Positions 1-10,900 of a stretch of 64,000 bases of DNA are shown here, piece after piece; the stretch's first letter is position 1, and every line of letters starts with the position of its first letter. Origin of the DNA: Magnetococcales bacterium WMHbinv6 (GTDB lineage Bacteria; Pseudomonadota; Magnetococcia; Magnetococcales; Magnetaquicoccaceae). The stretch covers positions 1 to 64,000 of the forward strand of contig PDZV01000011.1 of assembly GCA_002753135.1 (NCBI GenBank), read 5' to 3'. The position numbers and the translations under genes were made by a program. A model generated the notes under the pieces. The model was not told the origin of the DNA. It ran no database searches and was given only the letters and a program-made list of their open reading frames with translations.

Positions 1-829
1 CAATGGTAAAGGTGAGCAGCAGCAGGGAGACCACCGCTTCATCGCCGCCGAGAATGTTTTTGCTGAAGGCTGGAAACTGGGCCAAAAACAGGGCTCCATA
101 AAGCCAAAACCAGGAGATGCCCAACACCGACAAAAACAAAATTCGATCCACCCTCGGCAGCTGCAGGGTGCGCCAGGTCTCTTGCACAAAGTTGGGATTG
201 ATGCGCAAGCTGTTGTCAGGCGGCAGTGCAGCCGGAATCATCCGGCTGGCCAGATAACCGCTGACCCCAATCAGCAGGCCGCAGAGGGTAATGCGGCTGC
301 CCGGATCACTCAATGCCGCCAAAATTCCCCCCAACAAAGTGCCCAACAAAATAGCAATAAAGGTGCCTGCCTCAATCAGCGCGTTGCCTGCCACCAGCTC
401 ATGATCCGGCAAATGTTGCGGCAAAATGGCATACTTGATTGGTCCAAAAAAGGTTGAATGGGTTCCCAGCAAAAAAAGTCCGGCAAACAATATTTCGATA
501 CTGTGCCAGGCAAAACCCAGGCTGGTCAGCAAAATGATGACAATCTCCAGCAGCTTGACCCATTGCGCCATGCGCGATTTATCGTATTTATCGGCCATCT
601 GTCCGGCAGTGGCAGAAAAGAGGAAAAAAGGGAGAATAAAAATACCGGCAGCCAGATTGGCTAGCAACTCCGGTGGCAGCGTGGTCCATAACGCTGAATG
701 AAAGGTCAAAAGAACCACCAGGGCGTTTTTGATCACATTGTCGTTCAAGGCACCCAAAAACTGGGTGACAAACAAGGGCAGAAAACGACGGCTCCGCAAT
801 AAATCTGCCGGGCCTGTGGGGGTGGTCAT
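1..829 (-). CDS. lplT: LplT-like MFS transporter, C-terminus cut by window edge
   Basis: The first 276 residues of a major facilitator transporter are visible; the rest lies beyond base 1. The protein begins MTTPTGPADLL, followed by the hallmark start of the lysophospholipid transporter LplT group, FLPLFVTQFLGALNDNVIK, then several hydrophobic helices and an MADKYDKSRMAQWVK cytoplasmic loop typical of MFS loop 2-3. LplT flips lysophospholipids across the inner membrane for re-acylation by Aas. An Aas-like gene lies two genes upstream in the same direction, which supports the assignment. The start ATG (829-827) overlaps the stop of the amidohydrolase gene as ATGA, so the two are translationally coupled. 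Substrate specificity is inferred from family and context. Confidence 0.8.
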   Translation of the reverse strand, partial: MTTPTGPADLLRSRRFLPLFVTQFLGALNDNVIKNALVVLLTFHSALWTTLPPELLANLAAGIFILPFFLFSATAGQMADKYDKSRMAQWVKLLEIVIILLTSLGFAWHSIEILFAGLFLLGTHSTFFGPIKYAILPQHLPDHELVAGNALIEAGTFIAILLGTLLGGILAALSDPGSRITLCGLLIGVSGYLASRMIPAALPPDNSLRINPNFVQETWRTLQLPRVDRILFLSVLGISWFWLYGALFLAQFPAFSKNILGGDEAVVSLLLLTFTI

Positions 830-2064
830 GGCCTGTTCCTTACAAAAAAGGAGCGTGTGGCAAAAATGCGCTCGGCAAAACGGTGGCCCTGGCTGGCCAA
901 CTGCCGTTTCAGGACAAAATCAAACAACAGGGGATTGTAGGTTTGCAACTCATTCAACACCGGAACCACCTCTGGCGCAAGCAAGCCGGCTTTGGCCAAT
1001 CTTCCCGGTAAAATCAAGGGCAGTATGCCGGGCAGGGGATAATCGCTGCCGTTGAGCAGTCGATCATGCCAATCCTGCCGCTGCAGCAGGGTATGCAACA
1101 CCTCCGGTTGCCGATTGCGCAAGGTGATGGCAGAAATATCGCCAAACAGATGCTGCCGAAAGTCGGGATCATCCATCATCCGGGTAAACAGGCTGAAACC
1201 GCTCACCGCCTGCTGGCCGTGATCCAGATCCGCTTCATCGCCCAAGGTGGCGCAATGGGCCATGATCACCCGTACCCCTTGTTGCAACGCCAGACGCAGG
1301 CGCAAGGGATTGCCAAACGCGGTTTCTCCCATCCCTTCGACCGCTTTTTCCTCGCCGGTGTGGCTGAGCAGCGGCAGATCCAGGCTGGCCATGGCCTGAT
1401 AAAAGGGGCGGCAGCGCGCCTCTGCCGGGTCGATACCCATGGCCGGAGGCAACCATTTGACGGCCCGGGCACCCTCTGCTTTGGCCTGCTGCAGGGCATC
1501 AATGGCGTCAGGGCGGTAAGGGTGGATGGAGGCGATCCATTCAAAATGGTCAGGATAACGGGCGGCCAAGGCCTGCGCCGAAGCGTTGGCGACATAAAAA
1601 GCACTTTTTTCCGGCAGGGCTTGGCCGTTCTCTTTATGCGCCTGATCAAAGGCCAACAGCAGCAGTTTGGCACCCGGAGGAAACTGTTCCAACAGGCGGT
1701 TCAGACGGGCGATATAGCTCAGATCAATTTGACCTGGACGTTGATCGACACAGGCGGCGTTGAGATAAAAAAGCCGTTGCACATAATGAACCGGATGCCA
1801 GAGGCTGCCCTGCCTGGCAGGCAGCCGAATGCCGCTGTCCGAGTCGCCCACCCCGGCGATATGGGCGTGACAATCCCAAAAGTCGGCGGGATCGATTCCT
1901 TGCCAGGCGGCTTGCACGATTGGATGCGCGGCCAAATGGGCAGGCAGACCCTCATGGCAGGGGTTCCAAAGCAGCGGGGTGGCCCAGGCAGGCGCGGATG
2001 TGGTCAGCAGGCCCAGGCTGGCCAGGCCGATCTTCTGCAACAGGCTGCGCCGCGTCCGGTTCAT
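826..2064 (-). CDS. Tat-type exported amidohydrolase (TIM-barrel metal-dependent hydrolase)
   Basis: A 412-residue protein of the amidohydrolase-2 type. The N-terminus TRRSLLQKIGLASLG is a twin-arginine-like signal ending near SAPAWA, so a folded periplasmic enzyme is likely. The metal site is visible as HAH (H66, H68), a central SHTGEE, the strand GVRVIMAHCATLG, GDISAI and the late aspartate motif NGSDYPLP. Such enzymes hydrolyse C-N, C-O or C-C bonds; the substrate cannot be read from the sequence. It sits between the aas-like and lplT-like genes with ATGA overlaps on both sides, so it is translated from the same message. Its insertion into this normally adjacent pair suggests work on a lipid-derived or envelope compound, which is inference. 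Confidence 0.8.
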   Translation of the reverse strand: MNRTRRSLLQKIGLASLGLLTTSAPAWATPLLWNPCHEGLPAHLAAHPIVQAAWQGIDPADFWDCHAHIAGVGDSDSGIRLPARQGSLWHPVHYVQRLFYLNAACVDQRPGQIDLSYIARLNRLLEQFPPGAKLLLLAFDQAHKENGQALPEKSAFYVANASAQALAARYPDHFEWIASIHPYRPDAIDALQQAKAEGARAVKWLPPAMGIDPAEARCRPFYQAMASLDLPLLSHTGEEKAVEGMGETAFGNPLRLRLALQQGVRVIMAHCATLGDEADLDHGQQAVSGFSLFTRMMDDPDFRQHLFGDISAITLRNRQPEVLHTLLQRQDWHDRLLNGSDYPLPGILPLILPGRLAKAGLLAPEVVPVLNELQTYNPLLFDFVLKRQLASQGHRFAERIFATRSFFVRNRP

Positions 2065-4214
2065 CGCACCTTCTCGGCCATCTGCTTCAAGGTGACATAA
2101 TCGACTTTGCCGGTACCCAACAGTGGCAGGGCATCAATACGCACGATTTTGCGCGGCACGGCCAACTCCGGGCTGCCCAGTTCACGGGCTTGGCCGAGCA
2201 ACCGTTCGCGGTCCAATTGGGGATCGGTGGTGAAAAGTATCAGCGCCTCGCCCTTGCTGGGGTCGGGCTGACTGCTGGCGGCATGTTGTTGCTCCGGCGA
2301 GGCGGCAACGGCCAATTTTTCCACACTTTCCAGGCTGATCATCTCCCCTGCCACTTTGGCAAAACGTTTGATGCGGCCAATGATGCGGATAAAACCGTCA
2401 TCATCCACCGTGACCAGATCACCGGTTTCATACCAGCCCTCCCCGGCGCTGCAGGAGGGGGGTTGCAGGTGACCGGGTTGATCGGTCTTGAAATAACCGG
2501 AAAACAGATTCGGGCCATAGACCTGCAACATGCCACCACGGCTGATGCCGGGCACCGCTTCGATACGCCAGGAGATGCCGGGCAAAAAGGTGCCGACCGT
2601 ACCGCTGCGATAGGCAAGGGTGGTGTTGCAGGAGAGAACCGGCGCGGTTTCGGTGGCTCCGTATCCTTCCAGAATGCGCAGACCAAATTTTTCAAACCAC
2701 AGGGTGCGCACGTTATCGGTCAACTTTTCTGCCCCGGCGATCACGTAGCGGATGCGGAAAAAATCATACGGATGGGCAAATTTGCCATAGTTGGCCAGAA
2801 AAGTGTTGGTACCGAAGAGAATGGTGCAGGCCCGGTCGTAGGCGGTCTCCGGGACGATCCGGTAGTGCAGGGGGGAGGGATAGAGAAAGAGGGGAATACC
2901 GCTGATCAGCGGCAGCAGGGCTCCGACTGTCAGGCCAAAAGAGTGAAAGAGCGGCAGGGCATTAAGAATTTTATCGTTCGGCGAAAAATCGACGATGGCG
3001 CGAATTTGTGCCAGATTGGCCAGCAAGGCCCGGTGTGAGAGAACCACCCCTTTCGGTGTTCCTTCCGAACCGGAGGTGAACAGCACCACTGCAGGCGATT
3101 CGGGCTCTTCCGGCAAGGCAAAACGGCGCGGCAGCCACAAGGCATAGCCCATCAACCACAGTTTGTCAGCCAGGGTGATGGCAGGTCGTAAATCCTCCAG
3201 ATAGAGCAGGCGGATACCCTGCAGACCAGCCAGTTTTTCGGTCAGATTGGCCTGCTCGACGAAGGCGTGTGATGTGACCACGGTGCGAATGGTGGCGGCC
3301 AGACAGGCCGACTGCATCCCCTCACGACCAGCGGTATAGTTGAGCATGGCCGGTACCCGCCGCCGGGCGGTCAAACCAAGCAGCAGCGCTGCGGTCACCG
3401 CCAGATTGGGCAGCAACAGCCCGATACGATCCCCTTCTTTGACCTCGGGGGCAACCCGCTCCAGCACGCGGGTCAGCAGCAAAGCCATTTTCAGCAGATC
3501 CTGATAGCGGTATTCAATCTGCTTGACATCTTCGACCAAAGGCATAAAACGGCCATGCAAGGCGATGGCGTCGCAAAAGGCAGCAAACAGGGTATGGTGC
3601 GGGGTGGTGGCAAAAATCATCTCCTGCATCATCCGCTGCATGGCCCGCCCGGCTTTGCTGCGGCGTTGTTTGGCCAGCGGCGCATCGGGCATCGGCAGGC
3701 TGGTTGGCGGCAGCAGGGTGATGGTGATTTTGGGCAACAGTCGACGCGGAAACGGCTTTTTCAGGCGGGAAAAAGGGGTCAAGGCCGTGCCATGCAGGCG
3801 CACGGGCAGAATGGTGGCCCCACTTTTGGCGGCAGCGAAGGCAGGACCGTCATAGACCTTCATCAAACTGCCGGTCAGGGTGATGCGCCCTTCGGGAAAA
3901 ATTAAAACCGGTCGTCCCGACTCCAACAAACGAATCACCTTTTTCATCGCCATCGGGCTGTTGCTGTCCACGGCCAACGTTTCCACCTGCGAGAGCAGCA
4001 TCCGGAAAAAGCGGGAGCGCAGCACGCTGGTATGGACCACGATCACCGGATCCACCGGCAAAAAGAGGCTGAGCAGCCAGCCGTCGAGAAACGATTCATG
4101 GTTGGCGATGATCAACAGCCGTTCGGCCTGCAGCGCTTGCTGCTCACCGACGACACGGACCCGAAACAGTAAGCGGGTCAGTTGACGCATCAGAAAGCGA
4201 AGCAGTGCTTTCAT
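2061..4214 (-). CDS. aas: Bifunctional lysophospholipid acyltransferase / acyl-ACP synthetase (Aas-like)
   Basis: A 717-residue two-domain protein with the layout of E. coli Aas. The PlsC-type acyltransferase half has NHESFLD (residues 38-44, the HX4D motif) and FPEGR (106-110). The AMP-binding ligase half has the P-loop LFTSGSEGTPKG (about 378-389), GYGATETAP, YETGDLV and a C-terminal LLGTGKVDY lysine motif. Aas activates a fatty acid onto acyl carrier protein and transfers it to 2-acyl lysophospholipid at the inner membrane, working with LplT. Both ends overlap neighbouring genes as ATGA, showing tight coupling with the Sir2 gene upstream and the amidohydrolase downstream. Length matches the family. 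A more general acyl-AMP ligase role cannot be excluded. Confidence 0.88.
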   Translation of the reverse strand: MKALLRFLMRQLTRLLFRVRVVGEQQALQAERLLIIANHESFLDGWLLSLFLPVDPVIVVHTSVLRSRFFRMLLSQVETLAVDSNSPMAMKKVIRLLESGRPVLIFPEGRITLTGSLMKVYDGPAFAAAKSGATILPVRLHGTALTPFSRLKKPFPRRLLPKITITLLPPTSLPMPDAPLAKQRRSKAGRAMQRMMQEMIFATTPHHTLFAAFCDAIALHGRFMPLVEDVKQIEYRYQDLLKMALLLTRVLERVAPEVKEGDRIGLLLPNLAVTAALLLGLTARRRVPAMLNYTAGREGMQSACLAATIRTVVTSHAFVEQANLTEKLAGLQGIRLLYLEDLRPAITLADKLWLMGYALWLPRRFALPEEPESPAVVLFTSGSEGTPKGVVLSHRALLANLAQIRAIVDFSPNDKILNALPLFHSFGLTVGALLPLISGIPLFLYPSPLHYRIVPETAYDRACTILFGTNTFLANYGKFAHPYDFFRIRYVIAGAEKLTDNVRTLWFEKFGLRILEGYGATETAPVLSCNTTLAYRSGTVGTFLPGISWRIEAVPGISRGGMLQVYGPNLFSGYFKTDQPGHLQPPSCSAGEGWYETGDLVTVDDDGFIRIIGRIKRFAKVAGEMISLESVEKLAVAASPEQQHAASSQPDPSKGEALILFTTDPQLDRERLLGQARELGSPELAVPRKIVRIDALPLLGTGKVDYVTLKQMAEKVR

Positions 4215-4984
4215 CTCTGGAGCGGCTCCTCTGCAAGAGCGTTGACAATCTGCGGTAAAATGAAACCTGCCGGGCCGTGCAGATTGAAATCGGCGACGGG
4301 ATCGAGGCTGGTGCCGTTGGGGTTGATTTGTACCACGGTAGCCCCGTGCTGTTTGGCTTGAAACGGCAATTGAGCCGCCGGCCAGACCAGCGAAGAGGTG
4401 CCGATGGAAAAAAGCAGGTCACACTGATTGGTTGCCTGTTCTGCCTGCTGCCAGATGGTCTCCGGCAGCGATTCCCCAAACCAGACCACGCCGGGACGAA
4501 TCGGACCGCTGCAACGGGCACAACGCGGCGGGGTCAGGCGACGTCCCCCTTCCGGTTCATCGGGAATGCCTTCCGGCAGAGGATAGGGGGTGGCACAGTT
4601 GAAACAACGGGGCTGATGCAGCGAACCATGCAGGCGCAGCAGGTGCTGGTTGCCCGCCCGTTCGTGCAGGTTATCGACGTTTTGGGTGATCAGGGTCAAT
4701 TCCGGGACCAGTGGCAGCAGTCGGGCAATGGCCAGGTGGGCCGGGTTGGGTTCGGCCAGCAATGCTTTGCGGCGACGCCATTCATACCAGCCCCAGACCA
4801 GATCCGGATCAGAGAGAAACCCCTCCGGGCTGGCCAGACGGGCCGGATCAAAACGGCTCCACAAGCCGGTCAAGGCATCGCGAAAGGTGGGAATGGCACT
4901 CTCTGCTGACACACCGGCACCAGTAAACACCACGACCCGTTGGCATTGTTGCAAACGGGAGACAACCAAAGACAAGGCTTCCAT
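4211..4984 (-). CDS. Sir2-family NAD-dependent protein deacylase
   Basis: A 257-residue sirtuin. It shows the NAD-binding start VVFTGAGVSAESAIPTFRDA, the catalytic TQNVDNLHERAG followed by LHGSLH (catalytic histidine), a zinc ribbon CFNC...CARC, GVVWFGESLP and SIGTSSLVWPAAQLP. Family members remove acetyl, succinyl or longer acyl groups from lysines, consuming NAD+. The chosen start is ATG at 4984, four bases after the stop of the giant repeat gene; a GTG at 4996 would add four residues and overlap that gene. The stop overlaps the aas-like start as ATGA. Because CobB-type sirtuins control acyl-CoA synthetases by deacylating their ligase lysine, coupling to an AMP-forming ligase gene is functionally sensible, though inferred. 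Confidence 0.9.
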   Translation of the reverse strand: MEALSLVVSRLQQCQRVVVFTGAGVSAESAIPTFRDALTGLWSRFDPARLASPEGFLSDPDLVWGWYEWRRRKALLAEPNPAHLAIARLLPLVPELTLITQNVDNLHERAGNQHLLRLHGSLHQPRCFNCATPYPLPEGIPDEPEGGRRLTPPRCARCSGPIRPGVVWFGESLPETIWQQAEQATNQCDLLFSIGTSSLVWPAAQLPFQAKQHGATVVQINPNGTSLDPVADFNLHGPAGFILPQIVNALAEEPLQR

Positions 4985-4988
4985 GCCG

Positions 4989-7900
4989 TTACACACCCCA
5001 TAAAGTGGCCATGGCTTCTGCTTTTCCAGACTGATGAAGGGAATCCAGCGCCTCCACCTGGGTCAGGGTTAAACCATGGGCACTCCAGGCGGCCATTCCG
5101 GCTTCAAAATGGCTGGCAGTGCCATTCCAAGTGGTGGCAATCGATTTAACCTGGGCGACCGACAGAGAATCCAGTTGCAAGGCGGTGAGGCTGGCGATTT
5201 GTGTTGTTGTCATGGCGCGAATTTGCGCGGTTGTCAAGCCATCACATTGCCCTGCACGCAAAGAAGCCACTGCCGTGGTGGTCAAGGCGACCAGTTGCAG
5301 CGTGCCAAAGGCACCAATCTGGGCGGAACGCAGCAGGGTTAACTGGCTGTCGGCCATGCCGCTTACCTGAACGGAACTCAATCCGGCCAGTTGGCTATTG
5401 GCCAGAGAGGCCCATTGCAAGGCGGTGAGACCGTCGAGTTGTGTATTGGCCAAGCCGAGCAGTTGCCGAGAAGCAATACCGTTCCATTGCAGCGGGGTAA
5501 AGAGAGCCAGTTGTTCAGAGGAGAGACCATCCCATTGGCTGTTGGCCAAAGCGGACAACTGCAGCGAGGTCCAGCCAGAGAGTTGCGCAGCCGTCAATTG
5601 GGCCAATTGCCGGCTGGAAAGCCCATCCAACTGGGTGTTGGCCAGAGCTTGCCACTGTCGAGAGGTCAAATCCAATACCTGTGGGGCCAGCAGCAGGCTC
5701 AGTTGCCTGGAGGTCAAACCATCCAGTTGGGTGTTGGCCAGCGTAATCCACTGCTCGGCGGGCAAAGCGCTCAACTGGGTGATGGCCAGGGCCGAGAGTT
5801 GTGTGGAGGTCAGCAGATCCATCTGACTGGCCGGCAATCCCGACAAGGTCAGAGAGGTCAAACCGTCCAGCTGCGTATTGGCCAACCCACGCCAGGCAAG
5901 GGAGGTAAAAGCAAAGAGCTGCTCCACTGCCAAGGTTTGCAACTGCAAGGAAGCGATGCCGTCCCATTGCGTTGTCGCCCAGGAGGCCAGTTGTGCCGAG
6001 GTGAGAGCGGACCATTGGCTGGCAGCAAGGCCGGCCAAACGTGTGGAGGAGATTCCGTTCCATTGTACGGGCGTCAAGGTTGCCAACTGATCCGCAAGCA
6101 GGCCATCCCATTGGCTGTTGGCCAGCGAGGCCAAGGCAAGAGATGTCAGGGCAGCGAGTACCGTGTTGCTCATCTCACCCAATTGTCGCGAGGTCAAACC
6201 ATCCAGTTGACTGTTGGCCAGAGCACGCCAATGCAGGGAGGTCAGCCCGGATAGTTGTTCCTGGTGCAGATTTTTCAGCTGCAGGGAGGTCAGACCATCG
6301 AGTTGACTGTTGGCCAAACCCTGCCACTGTGGCGCAGACAATCCGGCCAACTGGCTGTTGGCCAAGGACGAAAGCTGCCAGGAAGTCAGGAGATTCAACC
6401 GTTCATCTGGCAGGATGGCCAGACTTTCTGAGTTCAAACCATCCAATTGGGTATTGGCCAGCCCCCGCCAGGCCAGAGAGGTAAAAGCAGACAACTGTCT
6501 TGCCGCCAGGGATTGCAGCTGCAAAGAGCCGAGACCGTCCCATTGCGTCGTTGCCCAGGAGGCCAGTTGTGCGCTGGTGAGGTCGGAAAGTTGGCTTGCG
6601 GCAAGAGCGGCCAGTCGCAGTGAGCCAACGCCGTCCCACTGGGAGTCAGAGAGGGTGGCCAGTTGTTGCGCAAGCAGGCCGTCCCATTGGCTGTTGGCCA
6701 GAGAGGCCAGAGAGAGGGATTTCAATCCAGGGAGTACCAAACGGCTCAAAGCGCCTAATTGGGTGGCAGTGAGTCCATCCAACTGTGTGTTGGCCAGAGA
6801 ACGCCAGTGCAATGAGGTGAGTCCGGGAAGTTGTTGGCTGTGCAAATTTTTCAGTTGCAATGAGGTCAAGCCGTCGTATTGGGTGTAGGCGAGGGTAGTG
6901 AGTTGCATGGCAGAGAGCGCCTGCAGCTGACTATTGGCCAAGCCGCTCCATTGCCGGGAGGTCAAGCCTCTGAGCTGTTGAGGGGTCAAATTGGCCAGTG
7001 CAGCGGCTGGCAAACCATCCAGTTGACTGTTTGCCAAAGTGGTCAATAGGCTGGAGTTCCATCCTTGCCATTGCGCATCGGAGAGGGCGCGCAGCTGCAG
7101 CGAACCGACAGCGCGCAATTGGGTATTGGCCAGTCCAAACCATTGCCCGGCATCCAAACCGGCCAGTTGACTCGTTGACAGGCTGGCGATGGTTTGTGAG
7201 CTGAGCCGATTAAGCAGCGGTTCCTGCCACTGTGCCAGCTGTTCGGAGGAGAGACCAATGAGTTGCCTGCTGCCAAGAGCGGCCAGTTGTCCGCTCTGCC
7301 ACTCTTGCCACTGGCTGGCCGTCAGTGTCCGCAGTTGTTGTGAGGTGAGCCCTTTGAGCTGGGTATTGGCCAATCCGGCCCATTGTGTGGCGCGGATGCC
7401 AGCAAGTTGCGTATCGGCCAAAGCAGTCAGGTGCAGTGAACCCATGCCATTGAGCGTTTCATTGCTGAATGCGCTCAAATGTGCAGAGGTGATGCCATCC
7501 CATTGGCTGTTGGCCAGACCACTCAATTGCCCGCTGCTCAGGCCAGTCCATTGATAATCACCTGTCGCGGACAGTTGCGCGGCAAGCAAACCGTCCAACT
7601 GACTGTTGCTCAGACCGCTCCAATGCTGGTTACCAAATGTCTGCAATTGACTGGCAGACAAGCTCTGCAACTGCAACGCACGCATACCATCCAATTGACT
7701 GTTGGCCAGGGAAGCCAACTGCGTGGCAGTCAAACTGTTCCATTGAGTCATTGCCAGGGCGTTCAATTGGCTGGACCGCAGACCATTGAGTTGTTTGTCA
7801 CTCAGGGAGTGCCACGCCGAGGAAAGCAGCCCATCCAACTGGGTATTGGCCAGCTGGGTTAATTGGCCGGAGGTCAACCCCAGCAGAGAGTTGCCGGACA

Positions 7901-10900
7901 ACACGCTGAGTTGCCCAGAGGCGAGACCATCCAGTTGGCTGTTGGCCAAGGCGTACCAATGAAGAGAGGTCAGGTATTGCAGCGATTGGATACTCAGACG
8001 GTTGAGTTGTCGGGAGGTCAGGCCGTTATATTGGGTGTTGGCCAGGCTGACAAAGCTGTTGGCCGGTAAAGCCAGCAACTGGCTATCGGCCAGGGCTGTC
8101 AGTTGTAAAGAACTGAAGCCATTGAGCTGGGCAGCTTCCAGGGCTTGCAGAGTGACATCAGTCAGGCCATCCAATTGGCTGTTGGCCAGGCTGAACAGTT
8201 GGCGACTGTTCAGCGGGCAACCTTGGGCAAAGGGTGCAGAACGCAGTTGTACGGAGGAGAGGCCATCCAATTGGGTGTAGTCCAATTTTTCCCACTGTGC
8301 CGAGGTCAAGCCAGCCAATTGTGTGGCGGCAAATTTGTTTAATTGCCCAGAGCTGAGGAGATGCAGGGTTTGCTCGTCAAGGATTGCCATGGTCGAGGAG
8401 CGCAGACCGTCCAGTTGGGTATTGGCCAACCCTTTCCATTGGTTGCTGCCCAAGGATGCCAGCCAGGTTTCATCCAGAGTGTGTACCTGCTCGGAACGCA
8501 GGCCATCCAATTGGCTGTTGGCCAGAGAGGTCACTTGATCATGGCTCATGCTGCTTAACTGGCTGACCGCCAAGGCGGCCAATTGCGCCGAACGTAGCCC
8601 ATTGAGTACGGCAAGAGCAAAAGAGGCCAAAGCCAAAGAGCTGAGACCATCCAGTTGGGTATTGGCCAATGCAACCAATTGCGCACTGTTGAGGGATTCT
8701 CTCAGCTTTTCCTGGCCTTGCCATGGGATGGTATCCGCTGCCAGGGGTAAGGGAAAGAGGGTTGCTATGTGTTGGCTGGTCAGCCCATCCAGTTGGCTGT
8801 TGGCCAGCGATTGCCACTGTGGTGCCGTAACATCAACCAATTGCGTGGCAGCCAACGTGCGCAGCTGCAAGGAGGTCAGACCATTGAGTTGTGTGGCCGA
8901 CAAACCGGCCCAGCGTTCTGCCGGCAAGGCGGTCAGTTGACTGGTAGCCAGTGATGCCAGATTCTGTGAACTCAAACCATCCCATTGGCTGTCGGCCAGA
9001 TGTGCCAGTTGTGCTGCCTGCAAACCATCACATTGACTGGTGCTGAGTTTGAACAGCTGGACGGAACTCCAACCATCCCATTGTGTGGCAGCCAGAGAGT
9101 GCAGCGAGCGGGAGGAGAGGCCGCGCAATTGGGTGACTGCCAGAGTGTTCCACTGGGCAGCGGTGATGCCGTCAAGTTGCGTTGTGGCCAGAGCAGCCAG
9201 CTGTTGGGTGGTGACGCCATTCCACTGTTGGGCATCCAACAAGCGGAGTGCATCGGCGTGAAAACCATCCAGCTGGGTGTTGGCCAAACCAGCCAATTGG
9301 TTGCTGCAGAGAGTGGTCAACAGCTCTTGTCCAACTGTGGTCAAGGCTTGTGAGCGCAGACCGTCCAGTTGGCTGTTGGCCAAAGATTGCAGTTGCAGTT
9401 TGCTCAATCCCTGCAACTGTGTGTCGGCCAGGGCAAATATCTGGTTGGAACGCAGACCGTTGAGCGTGGTCACGCTGAAATTGGCCAAGGTGTCCGAGAG
9501 CAGGCCATCCAGTTGGCTGTTGGCCAGAAAAAGCAACTGTTGCGAGGTGAACAGGCTGGATGATCTATCCAGGACATACGTTTCCAGTTCCAATGGGTTG
9601 TCGGATACAGAAGCGTTCAATAAGGCGGAGAGAGCAAGCAGTTGATCCGCTTGCAAACCATCCAGTTGTGTATTGGCCAGGCTGTGCCATTGCTTGTTTG
9701 CCAACGAGGCCAATTGGGTTGCGGGCATGGCGCGTAACTGGTGCGAAGCAAGGCCATTCCATTGACTATCGACCAATGAGGTCAGTTGTTTGGCATACAG
9801 CCCTTGCCATTGGCTTGCCGCCAGGCTGTTCAGTTGCAGCGATTGTAACCCGTTCAATTGGGTCTCGGATAATGTGTATAACTGATCGGCGGTCATCCCA
9901 TTCAATTGGGTATGGGCCAATTGTGCCAACTGTAGCGAACTCAATCCGTCCCATGTGCTTTGTCCCAGGAGGTTGAGTTGACTGGAGGTGAGGCCATCCC
10001 ATTGTGTATTGGCAAACGATGCCAGTTGGTGTGGCGTGAATGCACAGATCTGTTGTGGGGTCAGCGCGGCCAGTTGTCCACTGCTCAAACCATTGAGCTG
10101 TGCCGTACTCCAGATGGCAAGATGATCGTTGTCGATTGCCTGCAATTGGGATTTATTCAGGGCAGCCAATTGACTGCTGCCCAGTTGCGACCATTGGCTG
10201 CCGGCCAGGGAGGCCAGTTGTGAACCATTCAATCCCTGCAGTTGAGCGGGAGTTAACCAGCTCAGACTTTCCGCATCCAGTGCATCCAGTTGTTCCGCAC
10301 TCCATTTGCCCAATTCACTGCTGCTCAGGTTGATCAGTTTGGCAACCTGGATGGACTTTTGCATCATCTCGTTGAGTTGATCCAGGTTCAGCCCATTGTT
10401 GTCAGAAGTTTGCAGCAGCGTGCGATTATCGGCTCTGATCTGCACGCCGGTAATGGTCTGATTTGAAAAACCATCCAGGAAAGGAAAATCGCTAAGAGAC
10501 TGCTTGCCCGGAGAAATGCTGCCAGCAAAATGATCCAGGGTGAAGGTTACTCTGGTATCTTTGTTCCCGGATGTGTGGTAGGGGTCATGCAGGATAATTT
10601 CAACCTTGTTGGGGGCAAAGGTGCAGTCGTAACGAATCAGGTTAACGGGTTGTTTTGGTGTGCCAACCTGGATGCCGGTGATGGTGATGCTGGTGTTGCT
10701 GCTTTCCACACCCGGTATCACACCGATTGTGGTCATGGACGAAGGGAAGGTGCCGTTGATCGCAAAGGTGAAACTGTCTGTCGCCATTTGCAACTGGCGC
10801 GAGGAGAGTTTGAGAGAAAACATCAGTCTGCCGGCAGTAACCGACTGGCTGCCCGCAGAGTAGGTGCCGTTCAGGTAACAGGAAAACTGCGCGATAGTGC

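Noticed and set aside
5391-6254. Plus-strand frames with QGGQTVQLGVGQ-like repeats opposite the giant gene
   Set aside because: They are the reverse of the 48-bp coding repeats; the minus-strand frame is a single 2054-codon gene with a good ribosome site, so these are shadows.
5133-10292. CRISPR-like regular repeats
   Set aside because: The 48-bp period is the 16-residue protein repeat; units are diverged and there are no unique spacers or cas genes.
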